The position numbers and the translations under genes were made by a program. Positions 23,063 to 34,266 of a stretch of 64,000 bases of DNA are shown here, piece by piece. Below the pieces are notes generated by a model. It was given only the letters and a program-made list of their open reading frames with translations. It was not told the DNA's origin and made no database searches. Within the stretch, counting starts at the first letter, position 1. Each line of letters begins with the position of its first letter. Source of the DNA: Craterostigma plantagineum (Eukaryota; Streptophyta; Magnoliopsida; Lamiales; Linderniaceae); the NCBI GenBank assembly GCA_027422505.1, contig JAPQWV010000727.1, positions 1 through 64,000 of the forward strand, given 5' to 3'.

Positions 23063-26000
23063 ATGACCGACAGAGATCAAGGTACACTTGAAGCACTTGA
23101 GGCGGCTGCAATCCAAAGGGACGTCGCTCGCATCGAACTCAACACGCTTACCTATGTCCCACCAATCGAGCAGATCTTCCCAACAAGTCAATGGGCGGCC
23201 TTGATTCCCAACAATTACATGGTGGACTTGGACAGCTTTCGGTGCGATGCCCCCATCATTATAGAAATCCTCAAAGGGCACCCACTTCGCCACGCCCTCA
23301 CTCATGGCGAACCAGAAGCACAAGTTTATCTTCAACAATTCTGGCATATGTTGGAGATAGCTGGACCACTCCACCTTGCTAAAACCTTGTCCGCCAAAAT
23401 CGATCAAGAAACGGTGGTCCTCAAACGCAAGATAGTCCAAGAAGTGCTTCAACTCCCTGTCTACTCACCATACGACCCGCTACCAACCCATGAACAACTC
23501 ATCGAGGACATAGACAGACTGGGCTATCAACCAGAAAACAAGAAGAAGAAGGGCCCACTTGTCCTCAGTGAAGTCACCACCCGCAATCTACCTCAACCCT
23601 GGCGAACGCTGTACCTGCTGGTGGACAAATGCATGTCAGGGAAGCATGCTGGTCAGGACCGTGGAAACTTTCAAATCCTCACCATCCTAACCGGCATCGC
23701 CCACAACCGCAAGTACAACTACGACGACATCATATGGATGGATCTCGTCTCCATGATCCAACGTCGCGATCGGGAAGTCGCCAAGGGAGTCACAAACCGC
23801 TTCGTCCCTTACATGCGGTGGCTCCCAGCTCTCATCAAACATTTCCGCTTGCACTCCACCAACATTCGCATCCGCCCGGCAACGGAACACTTCCTATTCC
23901 CCACTGTCGAGAAGTTCGCCAAGAAAAACACTCCGGCGAAAGATCGACACGCCATGATAATCCCGGACGACGTCCTCGCCTACGCCGACCCGACCAACCT
24001 GCACGTCCGAGAATACCGTGCCTCCACAGCCTCTTTCCGCGAAAGCCCTCATCCACTATCCACTGTCCCTACGGCGCAGATCAACCCCACTGCTCCTAAC
24101 CTTGGGACTAGCCAAAACCCCACCACCACCTCCAAAAAGTCATCGAGTCGCGCCGCATCCTCTTCCATCTGCGTTCCGAAAAAATGGTCGCGTGAGGATG
24201 ACGTAAGCCGCCCCACGGAGCGTCGATCGAAACAAAAACACGATCGACCTCCTCAGCCACAGATAAGCCGAGCCGAACCCTTAGGTACAGGAGGTGATGT
24301 GTTCACCGCCCGAGTAGAAGACGTGGCATCTGGCTCAACCACGCAAACGACCCCACCAACCCACTTATCTTCCTCTCTACAGGAAGATATTTCATTCCAC
24401 GAGGAGCCACGTATACCATCGACATCCCACTTGGAGATGGTCGATGTTGAAACAAGCAGTCTCTCGCCTCAGACTGCATCCTCTTCATGCACATCGAGTA
24501 TAGTGCCCTCACTGCCCATAGTTTCATACGTTTCTAGGACACATACACCTTCTACCGCACTACAGAGTCTTCGTGACTCTGTCAGAACGCTCGGTGATGT
24601 CTCTGTGACTGAGAGCGGAAGACCTAGCACGGCCAACATCACAACAACCGTGAGCCTAGGCCATCATTCGATTGAGTCTGTCTCATCGATGATGCCAACG
24701 GGAAGTCTTAGTGACCCCGTCTTTTCTCGTCCTGTGCAAACGGGCGACCGATCGGCTATATTCTCCTATTCGGTGTCAGTTGGATTTCTTCGTGATTCCA
24801 ACTTGTTAAATTTACCCCAATTCGTCACCGAGACCGCGCTAGAGACACGTCTTCAAGAGTTTGCAAAGACTCTTGAGGCGTCAATTCTCGATAAAGTCTA
24901 TGCGCGTCTCGATGCGTCCACCATTGATAAAGGCAAAGGTGTGGCCCCGGAGACGCCACCACCCATGCAACATACGAATGCAGACGCTGTTCTCTCCTCC
25001 AATTTCCGCCAAGGAGCTCTTCTACATCCTCAGAGCCCGATTCGAATCAATGACGGAACTTGACGAAGAGGAACAGCAAATGAAGGCCATTATCACTCAA
25101 CCAATGACTTGCCGTGCTCAAGGCGAGTCTAGCGGGATCAGGCGCGACGATCAAGGCGATGATCAAGATCGCCGCGAGGGGGAGAATATGCAGCTAGGCT
25201 CACAATCCCAAGGACTCATGCAATCGACGCCGCCCTCCTCCTCTGGACCTGAAACGACACCCGCAACAGAAACCTCACACCTCACTAGCCAAAAGTCCCA
25301 CCTTATTTACCCTGAGCCACTAGCCAAATCACCCTCACCACCACCTACTACCGTCTCCGAAACTCTAATCGTCACATCGGCGTTAGAGACCACCTCCACA
25401 CAGTCTCCACCCACCATCTCGGAACCTCTAACTGTCACATCGACGTTAGAGGCCACCACCACATCTACACCACCCGTTACCCAAATCATCCTCGCCAAAA
25501 CCATCACCTCAACCGAACCACCAGAATCTCCACCACAACCATCCCCACAATCCACAAACTCCTCCGACGCAACACCCTCGCCACCACATAGCCATACCCC
25601 TCTCAATATCGATTCCAACCTGGCTTCCGAGGACGTCTACTGCGCACAGAACGAGATCGAGGCCTACATATTTAACGATGAATGGCTGTACACACCCGCC
25701 GATGCAGTAGCAGCCAGGAAGTTGGTGGAAAACGCTCGACGTCTGCTAATGGAAGCCTCGCTTACGCTGATCAACACCGCAGACAACGAGAACGGAGAGG
25801 AATACGACGCTGAACCTGCCGAGCTCGAGAACATCCTACAATTCCAAGCGCAGCAAACTGAGGCTCCCGCTGCTCAAACGGATGTGCCCACGGTGGATAT
25901 ACCGGAAGCACCGTGGGAAAACAAAAAGATCACTCCGCCATTTCAAGAAGAGATCAGGAAGAAGATCTGGCGGTGCAAGGAGCAGATCATCACGACCTTC

Positions 26001-26782
26001 GACGAATATGAGCTGATGAACATCCAAAATTGGAGCGAGGAAAAGAAGAAGCTCTATCGATGGAGCCTACTTTGCCACAGTGCACAAAGAGGACGCTATC
26101 CGATGAGGAAAACATCGCTCTGGAAATGAATCGGGCCCCCATCTACAAAGTCACTGACCTCCGCCAAGAGTCGAAAGGACCTGTCCACTATCCAGTGTTC
26201 ACGGTAATGAGGCAGGATGAGAGCTACAGTGAAGTCAGTGAGGCGGACTTCAAGTTTCTGCGCCTGGGTGACCTGTACAGCATGCTGGAATCCACGAAGC
26301 AGTTCAGACTCGTCCTCAAAAGTTCTGGACATCTCGTACGAGCTGAACCGGTCACCATGGGATATGTGGCTCTCAAGCGCCACATGCTCCGACAGGTCAG
26401 ATTCTTCGCCACCTACGATCTGCAGATGGCGGTGGAGCACAACCTGAAGAAGGTGGATCTGACTCGCCCATCTTTCAAGAATGCGGACGACTACCGAGAA
26501 GGCGATGTGATCGACGGAGACGATCCGGCAGTCGCCTACTCGAACTACAAGGGAAAGATGAGGCTGCTGCGCTGCTCCGAAGTGGCAAAGTTCTCGGATG
26601 GGACGCTCACCATCATCCAAGACAAACTCATGAGGATTTTCCGCATCCTTTCGGAAGAAGATCCACTCTGCCGATCCAAGTTCGCGAAGCTCATTGACGC
26701 GATAGCTGATCGAATGGTCCTTCGAAGGAATCTCCGCGCCTTCGAGTTCAAGCTAGGACTTCGCGAAACACTAACACGCTAA
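23063..26782 (+). pseudogene. ORF3, a ~1,240-codon protein of unknown function, two frameshifts
   Basis: A separate third ORF downstream of pol with its own ATG at 23063. The N-terminal ~330 codons form a conserved globular region (PNNYMVDLDSF, EAQVYLQQFWHML, IVQEVLQLPVYSPYDPLP, NRFVPYMRWLPAL, RHAMIIPDDVLAYADP). The middle ~500 codons are Pro/Ser/Thr-rich with acidic patches. The C-terminal ~250 codons are conserved again (PVHYPVFTVMRQDESY, VTMGYVALKRHMLRQV, YREGDVIDGDDPAVAYS). There is no signal peptide or membrane segment that I can see, so an envelope role is not supported. The frame shifts near 25001 (one extra A relative to the minus-strand copy) and returns near 26078 (one A missing). 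The stop is TAA at 26780. Homologous ORFs in the other two elements here show it is a standing component of the lineage. Confidence 0.85.
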
Positions 26783-26828
26783 TCCACCATCACAACGCCC
26801 AAGATCCAAGACTCCCAACAATTGACAC

Positions 26829-26840
26829 AAAGGGGGAGAT
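26829..26840 (+). promoter_or_regulatory. Polypurine tract at the 3' LTR
   Basis: AAAGGGGGAGAT directly abuts the 3' LTR and is the plus-strand priming site. It is the canonical tract, of which weaker copies occur after pol. Confidence 0.93.
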
Positions 26841-27138
26841 TGTTAGGATATTTAGTGATTGTGTCAATAGTTTATGTCTTTGGATTAATATTGTAATTAT
26901 CTTTTTAGCTTGGGCTTTGGACTAGAATGTATTTAGTTAATCTTTAGTGTTTGGGCCTTAATATACCTAGGGTTAATGTGGTATATAAGGTTTTACCAAC
27001 ACCATTTGAAATGTAATCAAAGATCAAAAGGCTAACCCTAGTTTTCACACACTACACACACTTGAAGGTGAGAAATTCTCCCTTTTTCATTCCATCAAAG
27101 CCTCTTTGATTCCTTGTTTGGTGCATTCGGGACCAACA
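26841..27138 (+). repeat. 3' LTR
   Basis: 298 bp, from TGTTAGGATATTTAGTG to GGGACCAACA, with the TATA box TATATAA at 26982-26988. The right target duplication AGGAT (27139-27143) follows at once and leads back into satellite. Confidence 0.97.
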
Positions 27139-28439
27139 AGGATCAATGTTCTTATTATGTAGTATGCTTGATAAAACCAACCATTTCACTCTTAGATGTT
27201 CTCCCCAAATTCGAAGGTATTTTCTACATGAATACGAGTACTTATTTCCCGGAATTAAGTACTTTAGACCTTGATTTAGGTATTTTATTATTGAATTCAA
27301 GTACTCAACCGTAAACGAAAGTGAGGTGGCTAGAAAACTAATTTTGTGGTGTTGATGAGGATCGATGTTCTTATTATGTAAAATGCTTGATAAAACCAAC
27401 CATTTCAAGCTTAGATGTTCTCCTCCAATTCGCAGGTATTTTCTACATGGGTATGAGTAGTTATTTCCTGGAGTTAAGTACTTTAGACCTTGATTTAGGT
27501 ATTTTATTATTGAATTCAAGTACTCGACCGTAAACGAAAGTGAGGTGGCAAGAAAACTAATTTAGTGGTGTTGATGAGGATCGATGTTCTTATTATGTAG
27601 AATGCTTGATAAAACAAACCATTTCAGTCTTAGATATTCTCCTCCAATTCCAGGTATTTTCTACATGAATATGAGTATTTATTTTCTGAAATTAAGTACT
27701 TTAGACCCTGATTTAGGTATTTTATTATTGAATTCAAGTACTCGACCGTAAAGGAAAGTGAGGTGGCTAGAAAACTAGTCTTGTGGTGTTGACGAGGATC
27801 AATGTTCTTATTATGTAGAATGCTTGATAAAACCAACCATTTCAGTTATAGATGTTCTCCCTCAATTCGCAGGCACTTTCTACATGAATATGAGTATTTA
27901 TTTTCTGAAATTAAGTACTTTAGACCTTGATTTAGGTATTTTATTATTGAATTCAAGTACTCGACCGTAAACGAAAGTGAGGTGGCTGGAAAACTAATTT
28001 TTTGGTCTTGATGAGGATCAATGTTCCTATTATGTAGAATGCTTGATAAAACCAACCATGTCAGTATTAGATGTTCTCCCCCACTTCGCAGGTATTTTCT
28101 AAATAAATATGAGTATTTATTTCCTGAAATTAAGTACTTTACACCATAACTTAGGTATTTTATTATTGAATTAAAGTACTCGACCGTAAACGAAAGTTAG
28201 GTAACTAGAAAAATGATTTTGTGGTGTTGATGAGGATCAATGTTCTTATTATGTAGAATGCTTGATAAAACCAATCATTTCACTCTTAGATGTTTTCCCC
28301 CAATTCGAAGGTATTTTCTACATGATTATGAGTACTAATTTCCCGTAATTAAGTACTTTAGACCTTGATTTAGGTATTTTATTATTGTATTCAAGTACTC
28401 GACCGTAAACGAAAGTGAGATGGCTAGAAAATAATTTTG

Positions 28440-31400
28440 TGGTGTTGATGAGGATCAATGTTCTTATTATGTAGAATGCTTGATAAAACCAACCATTTCG
28501 GTCTTAGATGTTCTCCCCAACTTCGCAGGTATTTTCTACATGAATATGAGTATTTTTTCCTATAGTCAAGTATTTTACACCTTGATATAGGTATATTTTT
28601 TATTGAATTCAAGTACTCGACCGTAAACGAAAGTGATGTGGCTGGAAAACTAATTTTGTGGTGTTACTGAGGATCAATATTATTTCAGTCTTTTATGTTC
28701 ACCCCCAATTCAGTATTTGATATAGGTATTTTGTATTGAACTCAAGTACTCGACCATAAACGAAAGTGGGGTGGCTAGAAAACCAATTTTGTGGTGTTGA
28801 TGAGGATGAATATTCATATTATGTAGAATGCTTCATAAAACCAACCATTTGAGTCTTAGATGTTCTCCCCCAATTCGCATGTATTTTCTACATGGATATG
28901 AGTATTTATTTCCTGGGGTTAAGTACTTTAGACCTTGACTTAGGTATTTTATTATTGAATTCAATTACTCGACCGTAAAGGAAAGTGAGGTGGCTAGAAA
29001 ACTAATTTTGTGGTGTTGATGAGGATCAATGTTCATATTATGTAGAATGCTTGATAAAACCAACCATGTCAGTCTTAGATGTTCTCCTTCACTTCGCATG
29101 TATTTTCTACATGGATATGAGTATTTATTTCCTGAAATTAAGTACTTTAAACCTTGATTTAGGTATTTTATTACTGAATTCAAGTACTCGATCGTAAACG
29201 AGAGTGAGGTGGCTACAAAACTAATCTTGTGGTGTTGATGAGGGTCAATGTTCTTATTATGTAGTGCTTGATAAAACCAACCATTTCAGTCCTAGATATT
29301 CTCCCCCAATTCGCAGGTATTTCTACATGAATATGAGTATTTATTTTCTGAAATTAATACTTTAAACGTTGATTTAGGTATTTTATTATTTAATTCAAGT
29401 ACTCGACCGTGATGGAAAGTAAGGTGGCTAGAAAACTAATCTTGTAGTGTTGATGAGTATCAATGTTCTTATTATGTAAGTACTTGATAAAACCAACCAT
29501 TTCACTCTTAGAGGTTCTCCCCCAATTCGCAGGTATTTTCTACATGAATATGGGTATTTATTTCCTGGAGTTAGGATCTTTGGACCTTGATTTAGGTACT
29601 TTATTATTGAATTCAAGTACTCGACCGTAAACGAAAATGAGGTGGCTAGAAAACTAATTTTGTGGTGTTGAAGAGGATCAATGTTCATGTAGAATGCTTG
29701 ATAAAACCAACCGTTTCAGTCTTAGATGTTCTCCCCCAATTCGCAGGTATTTTCTACATGGATATGAGTAGTTATTTCCTGGAGTTAAGTACTTTAGACC
29801 TTGATTTAGGTATTTTATTATTGAATTCAATACTCGACCGTAGAATACTTGATAAAACCAACCATTTCAGTCTTAGATGTTCTCCTCCAATTCGCAGGTA
29901 TTTTCTACATGAATATGAGTAATTATTTTCTGAAATGAAGTACTTTGGACCTTGATTTAGGTATTTTATTATTGAATTCAAGTACTCGACCGTAAACGAA
30001 AGTGAGGTGGCTAGAAAACTAATTTTCTGGTGTTGATGAGGATCAATGTTCCTATTATGTAAGAATGCTTGATAAAACCTACCATGTCAGTCTTAGATGT
30101 TCTCCCCCACTTCGCAGGTATTTTCTACATGAATATGAGTATTTATTTTCTGAAATTAAGTACTTTAGACCTTGATTTAGGTAATTTATTATAGAATTCA
30201 AGTACTCCACCGTAAACGAAAGTGAGGTGGCCAGAAAACTAATTTTCTGGTGTTGATGAGGATCAATGTTCCTATTATGTAGAATGCTTGATAAAACCAA
30301 CCATTTCACTCTTAAATGTTTTCCCCAAATTCGAAGGTATTTTCTACATGAATATGAGGACTTATTTCCCGTAATTAAGTACTTTAGACCTTGATTTAGG
30401 TATTTTATTATTGTATTCAAGTACTCGACCGTAAACGAAAGTGAGGTGGCTAGAAAATATTTGTGGTGTTGATGAGGATCAATGTTCTTATTATGTAGAA
30501 TGCTTGACAAAACCAACCATTTCAGTCTTAGATGTCCTCCCCAACTTCGCAGGTATTTTCTACATGAATATGAGTATTTTTTCCTATAGTTAAGTATTTT
30601 ACACCCTGATATAGGTATATTTTATTATTGAATTCAAGTACTCGACCGTAAACGAAAGTGACGTGGCTAGAAAACTAATTTTGTGGTGTTACTGAGGATC
30701 AATATTATTTCAGTCTTATATGTTCACCCCCAATTCGCAGGTATTTTCTACATGGATATGAGTATTTATTTCCTGGAATTAAGTACTTTAGACCTTGATT
30801 TAGGTATTTTATATTGAACTCAAGTACTCGACCATAAACGAAAGTGAGGAGGCTAGAAAACCAATTTTGTGGTGTTGATGAGGATGAATGTTCTTTTATG
30901 TAGAATGGTTGATAAAACTAACCATTTCAGTCTTACATGCTCTCCCCCAATTCGCATGTATTTTCTACATGGATATGAGTATTTATTTCCTGGAGTTAAG
31001 TACTTTAGACCTTGACTTAGGTATTTTATTATTGAATTCAAGTACTCGACCGTAAAGGAAAGTGAGGTGGCTAGAAAACTAATTTTGTGGTGTTGAAGAG
31101 GATCAATGTTCATGTAGAATGCTTGATAAAACCAACCATTTCAGTCTTAGATGTTCTCCCCCAATTCGCAGGTATTTTCTACATGGATATGAGTAGTTAT
31201 TTCCTGGAGTTAAGTACTTTAGACCTCGATTTAGGTATTTATTATTGAACTCAAGTACTCGACCGTTAACGAAAGTGAGATGGCTAGAAAACTAATTTTG
31301 TGGTGTTTATGAGGATCGATGTTCTTATTATGTAGAATACTTGATAATACCAACCATTTCAGTCTTAGATGTTCTCCTCCAATTCGCAGGTATTTTCTAC

Positions 31401-32058
31401 ATGAATATGAGTAATTATTTTCTGAAATTAAGTACTTTGGACCTTGATTTTAGGTATTTTATTATTGAATTCAAGTACTCGACCGTAAACGAAAGTGAGG
31501 TGGCTAGAAAACTAATTTTCTAGTGTTGATGAGGATCAATGTTCCTATTATGTAGAATGCTTGATAAAACCTACCATGTCAGTCTTAGATGTTCTCCCCC
31601 ACTTCGCAGGTATTTTCTACATGAATATGAGTATTTATTTTCCGAAATTAAGTACTTTAGTAGGTAATTTATTATAGAATTCAAGTACTCCACCGTAAAC
31701 GAAAGTGAGGTGGCCAGAAAACTAATTTTCTGGTGTTGATGAGGATCAATGTTCCTATTATGTAGAATGCTTGATAAAACCAACCATTTCACTGTTAAAT
31801 GTTTTCCCCCAATTCGAAGGTATTTTCTACATGAATATGAGTACTTATTTGCCGTAATTATGTACTTTAGACCTTGATTTAGGTATTTTATTATTGTATT
31901 CAAGTACTCGACCGTAAACGAAAGTGAGGTGGCTAGAAAATAACTTTGTTGTGTTGATGAGGATCAATGCTCTTATTATGTAGAATGCTTGATAAAACCA
32001 ACCATTTCAGTCTTAGATGTTCTCCCCAACTTCGCAGGTATTTTCTACATGAATATGA
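28440..32058. repeat. 3.6-kb higher-order block, copy A (LINE-free)
   Basis: It matches 34,132-40,190 (copy C) at an offset of about 8,120-8,130 bp, of which 2,392 bp is the LINE plus its duplicated target. Part of it also matches copy B (32,059-34,131) at an offset of ~3,037 bp. Shared private variants include ATTTCGGTCTTAG, TCCTATAGTCAAG, CAGTCTTTTATGTTCACCC and CATTTGAGTCTTAG. It contains the unoccupied LINE target at 28568-28580. Confidence 0.82.
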
Positions 32059-34131
32059 GGATCAATGTTCATATTATGTAGAATGCTTGATAAAACCAAC
32101 CATGTCAGTCTTAGATGTTCTCCTTCACTTCGCAGGTATTTTCTACATGGATATGAGTATTTATTTCCTGAAATTAAGTACTTTAAACCTTGATTTAGGT
32201 ATTTTATTACTGAATTCAAGTACTCGATCGTAAACGAGAGTGAGGTGGCTACAAAACTAATCTTGTGGTGTTGATGAGGGTCAATGTTCTTATTATGTAG
32301 TGCTTGATAAAACCAACCATTTCAGTCCTAGATATTCTCCCCCAATTCGCAGGTATTTCTACATGAATATGAGTATTTATTTTCTGAAATTAAATACTTT
32401 AAAGGTTGATTTAGGTATTTTATTATTTAATTCAAGTACTCGACCGTGAAGGAAAGTAAGGTGGCTAGAAAACTAATCTTGTGGTGTTGATGAGTATCAA
32501 TGTTCTTATTATGTAAGTACTTGATAAAACCAACCATTTCACTCTTAGAGGTTCTCCCCCAATTCGCAGGTATTTTCTACATGAATATGGGTATTTATTT
32601 CCTGGAGTTAGGATCTTTGGACCTTGATTTAGGTATTTTATTATTGAATTCAAGTACTCGACCGTAAACGAAAATGAGGTGGCTAGAAAACTAATTTTGT
32701 GGTGTTGAAGAGGATCAATGTTCATGTAGAATGCTTGATAAAACCAACCGTTTCAGTCTTAGATGTTCTCCCCCAATTCGCAGGTATTTTCTACATGGAT
32801 ATGAGTAGTTATTTCCTGGAGTTAAGTACTTTAGACCTTGATTTAGGTATTTTATTATTGAATTCAATACTCGACCGTAGAATACTTGATAAAACCAACC
32901 ATTTCAGTCTTAGATGTTCTCCTCCAATTCGCAGGTATTTCTACATGAATATGAGTAATTATTTTCTGAAATGAAGTACTTTGGACCTTGATTTAGGTAT
33001 TTTATTATTGAATTCAAGTACTCGACCGTAAACGAAAGTGAGGTGGCTAGAAAACTAATTTTCTGGTGTTGATGAGGATCAATGTTCCTATTATGTAGAA
33101 TGCTTGATAAAACCTACCATGTCAGTCTTAGATGTTCTCCCCCACTTCGCAGGTATTTTCTACATGAATATGAGTATTTATTTTCTGAAATTAAGTACTT
33201 TAGACCTTGATTTAGGTAATTTATTATAGAATTCAAGTACTCCACCGTAAACGAAAGTGAGGTGGCCAGAAAACTAATTTTCTGGTATTGATGAGGATCA
33301 ATGTTCCTATTATGTAGAATGCTTGATAAAACCAACCATTTCACTCTTAAATGTTTTCCCCCAATTCGAAGGTATTTTCTACATGAATATGAGGACTTAT
33401 TTCCCGTAATTAAGTACTTTAGACTTTGATTTAGGTATTTAATTATTGTATTCAAGTACTCGACCGTAAACGAAAGTGAGGTGGCTAGAAAATAATTTTG
33501 TGGTGTTGATGAGGATCAATGTTCTTATTATGTAGAATGCTTGATAAAACCAACCATTTCAGTCTTAGATGTTCTCCCCAACTTCGCAGGTATTTTCTAC
33601 ATGAATGAGTATTGTTTCCTATAGTTAAGTATTTTACACCCTGATATAGGTATATTTTATTATTGAATTCAAGTACTCGACCGTAAACGAAAGTGACGTG
33701 GCTAGAAAACTAATTTTGTGGTGTTACTGAGGATCAATATTATTTCAGTCTTATATGTTCACCCCCAATTCGCAGGTATTTTCTACATGGATATGAGTAT
33801 TTATTTCCTGGAATTAAGTACTTTAGACCTTGATTTAGGTATTTTATATTGAACTCAAGTACTCGACCATAAACGAAAGTGAGGAGCCTAGAAAACCAAT
33901 TTTGTGGTGTTGATGAGGATGAATGTTCTTTTATGTAGAATGGTTGATAAAACTAACCATTTCAGTCTTACATGCTCTCCCCCAATTCGCATGTATTTTC
34001 TACATGGATATGAGTATTTATTTCCTGGAGTTAAGTACTTTAGACCTTGACTTAGGTATTTTATTATTGAATTCAAGTACTCGACCGTAAAGGAAAGTGA
34101 GGTGGCTAGAAAACTAATTTTGTGGTGTTGA
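32059..34131. repeat. Higher-order block, copy B (partial)
   Basis: It matches roughly 29,030-31,090 of copy A and 37,150-39,200 of copy C; three stretches of 258 nt (29428-29688, 32465-32725, 37557-37817) have the same conceptual translation. Its left edge is a broken monomer where GAATATGAG runs into GATCAATGTTCATATT. Its right edge near 34,131 switches into copy C sequence. Confidence 0.8.
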
Positions 34132-34250
34132 TGAGGATCAATGTTCTTATTATGTAGAATGCTTGATAAAACCAACCATTTCGGTCTTAGATATTCTCCC
34201 CAACTTCGCAGGTATTTTCTACATGAATATGAGTATTTTTTCCTATAGTC

Positions 34251-34263
34251 AAGTATTTTACAC
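34251..34263 (+). repeat. LINE left target-site duplication (13 bp)
   Basis: AAGTATTTTACAC precedes the LINE and recurs after its poly-A tail at 36643-36655. The two leading A bases at the right-hand copy merge with the tail, so 11-13 bp is the honest range. Confidence 0.92.
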
Positions 34264-34266
34264 GCT

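Larger units (their letters stand above)
12982..27138 (+). mobile_element. Complete 14.2-kb Ty1/copia LTR retrotransposon with an extra 3' ORF
   Basis: A full element bounded by two 298-bp LTRs (TG...CA) and a perfect 5-bp target duplication, AGGAT, inserted in a satellite monomer. The order is LTR, PBS, ~1.5-kb leader, gag, coiled-coil linker, PR-INT-RT-RNaseH, ~2-kb spacer, ORF3, PPT, LTR. Integrase before reverse transcriptase places it in Ty1/copia. The large downstream ORF and multiple PPT-like boxes recall the Sirevirus/Tork-like plant copias, but I cannot assign the lineage firmly. The LTRs differ at about six positions (~2%), which at usual plant rates suggests insertion around a million years ago. 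The copy is disabled: frameshift in gag, a nonsense codon in integrase, a deletion at the start of RT, a changed RT catalytic residue and two frameshifts in ORF3. Confidence 0.97.
27139..34263. repeat. 219-bp satellite, array block 3
   Basis: The satellite resumes in the phase broken by the copia insertion (AGGATCAATGTTC). About 32 monomers follow. From ~28,440 on they are organised in a multi-kilobase higher-order repeat. Short monomers occur, for example the ~80-bp loss near 28,712 and a truncated junction near 32,059. The block is interrupted by the LINE. Confidence 0.95.

Noticed and set aside
26096..26620. 174-codon antisense frame over ORF3
   Set aside because: It is a shadow of the conserved sense frame. 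The sense strand has domain conservation in two other copies.
23063..26782. Envelope protein assignment for ORF3
   Set aside because: The position is env-like, but I see no signal peptide, membrane segment or cysteine pattern to support it.
27139..34263. CRISPR-like or regulatory array reading of the regular repeats
   Set aside because: Units are contiguous 219-bp satellite monomers without spacers, in a plant nuclear context.
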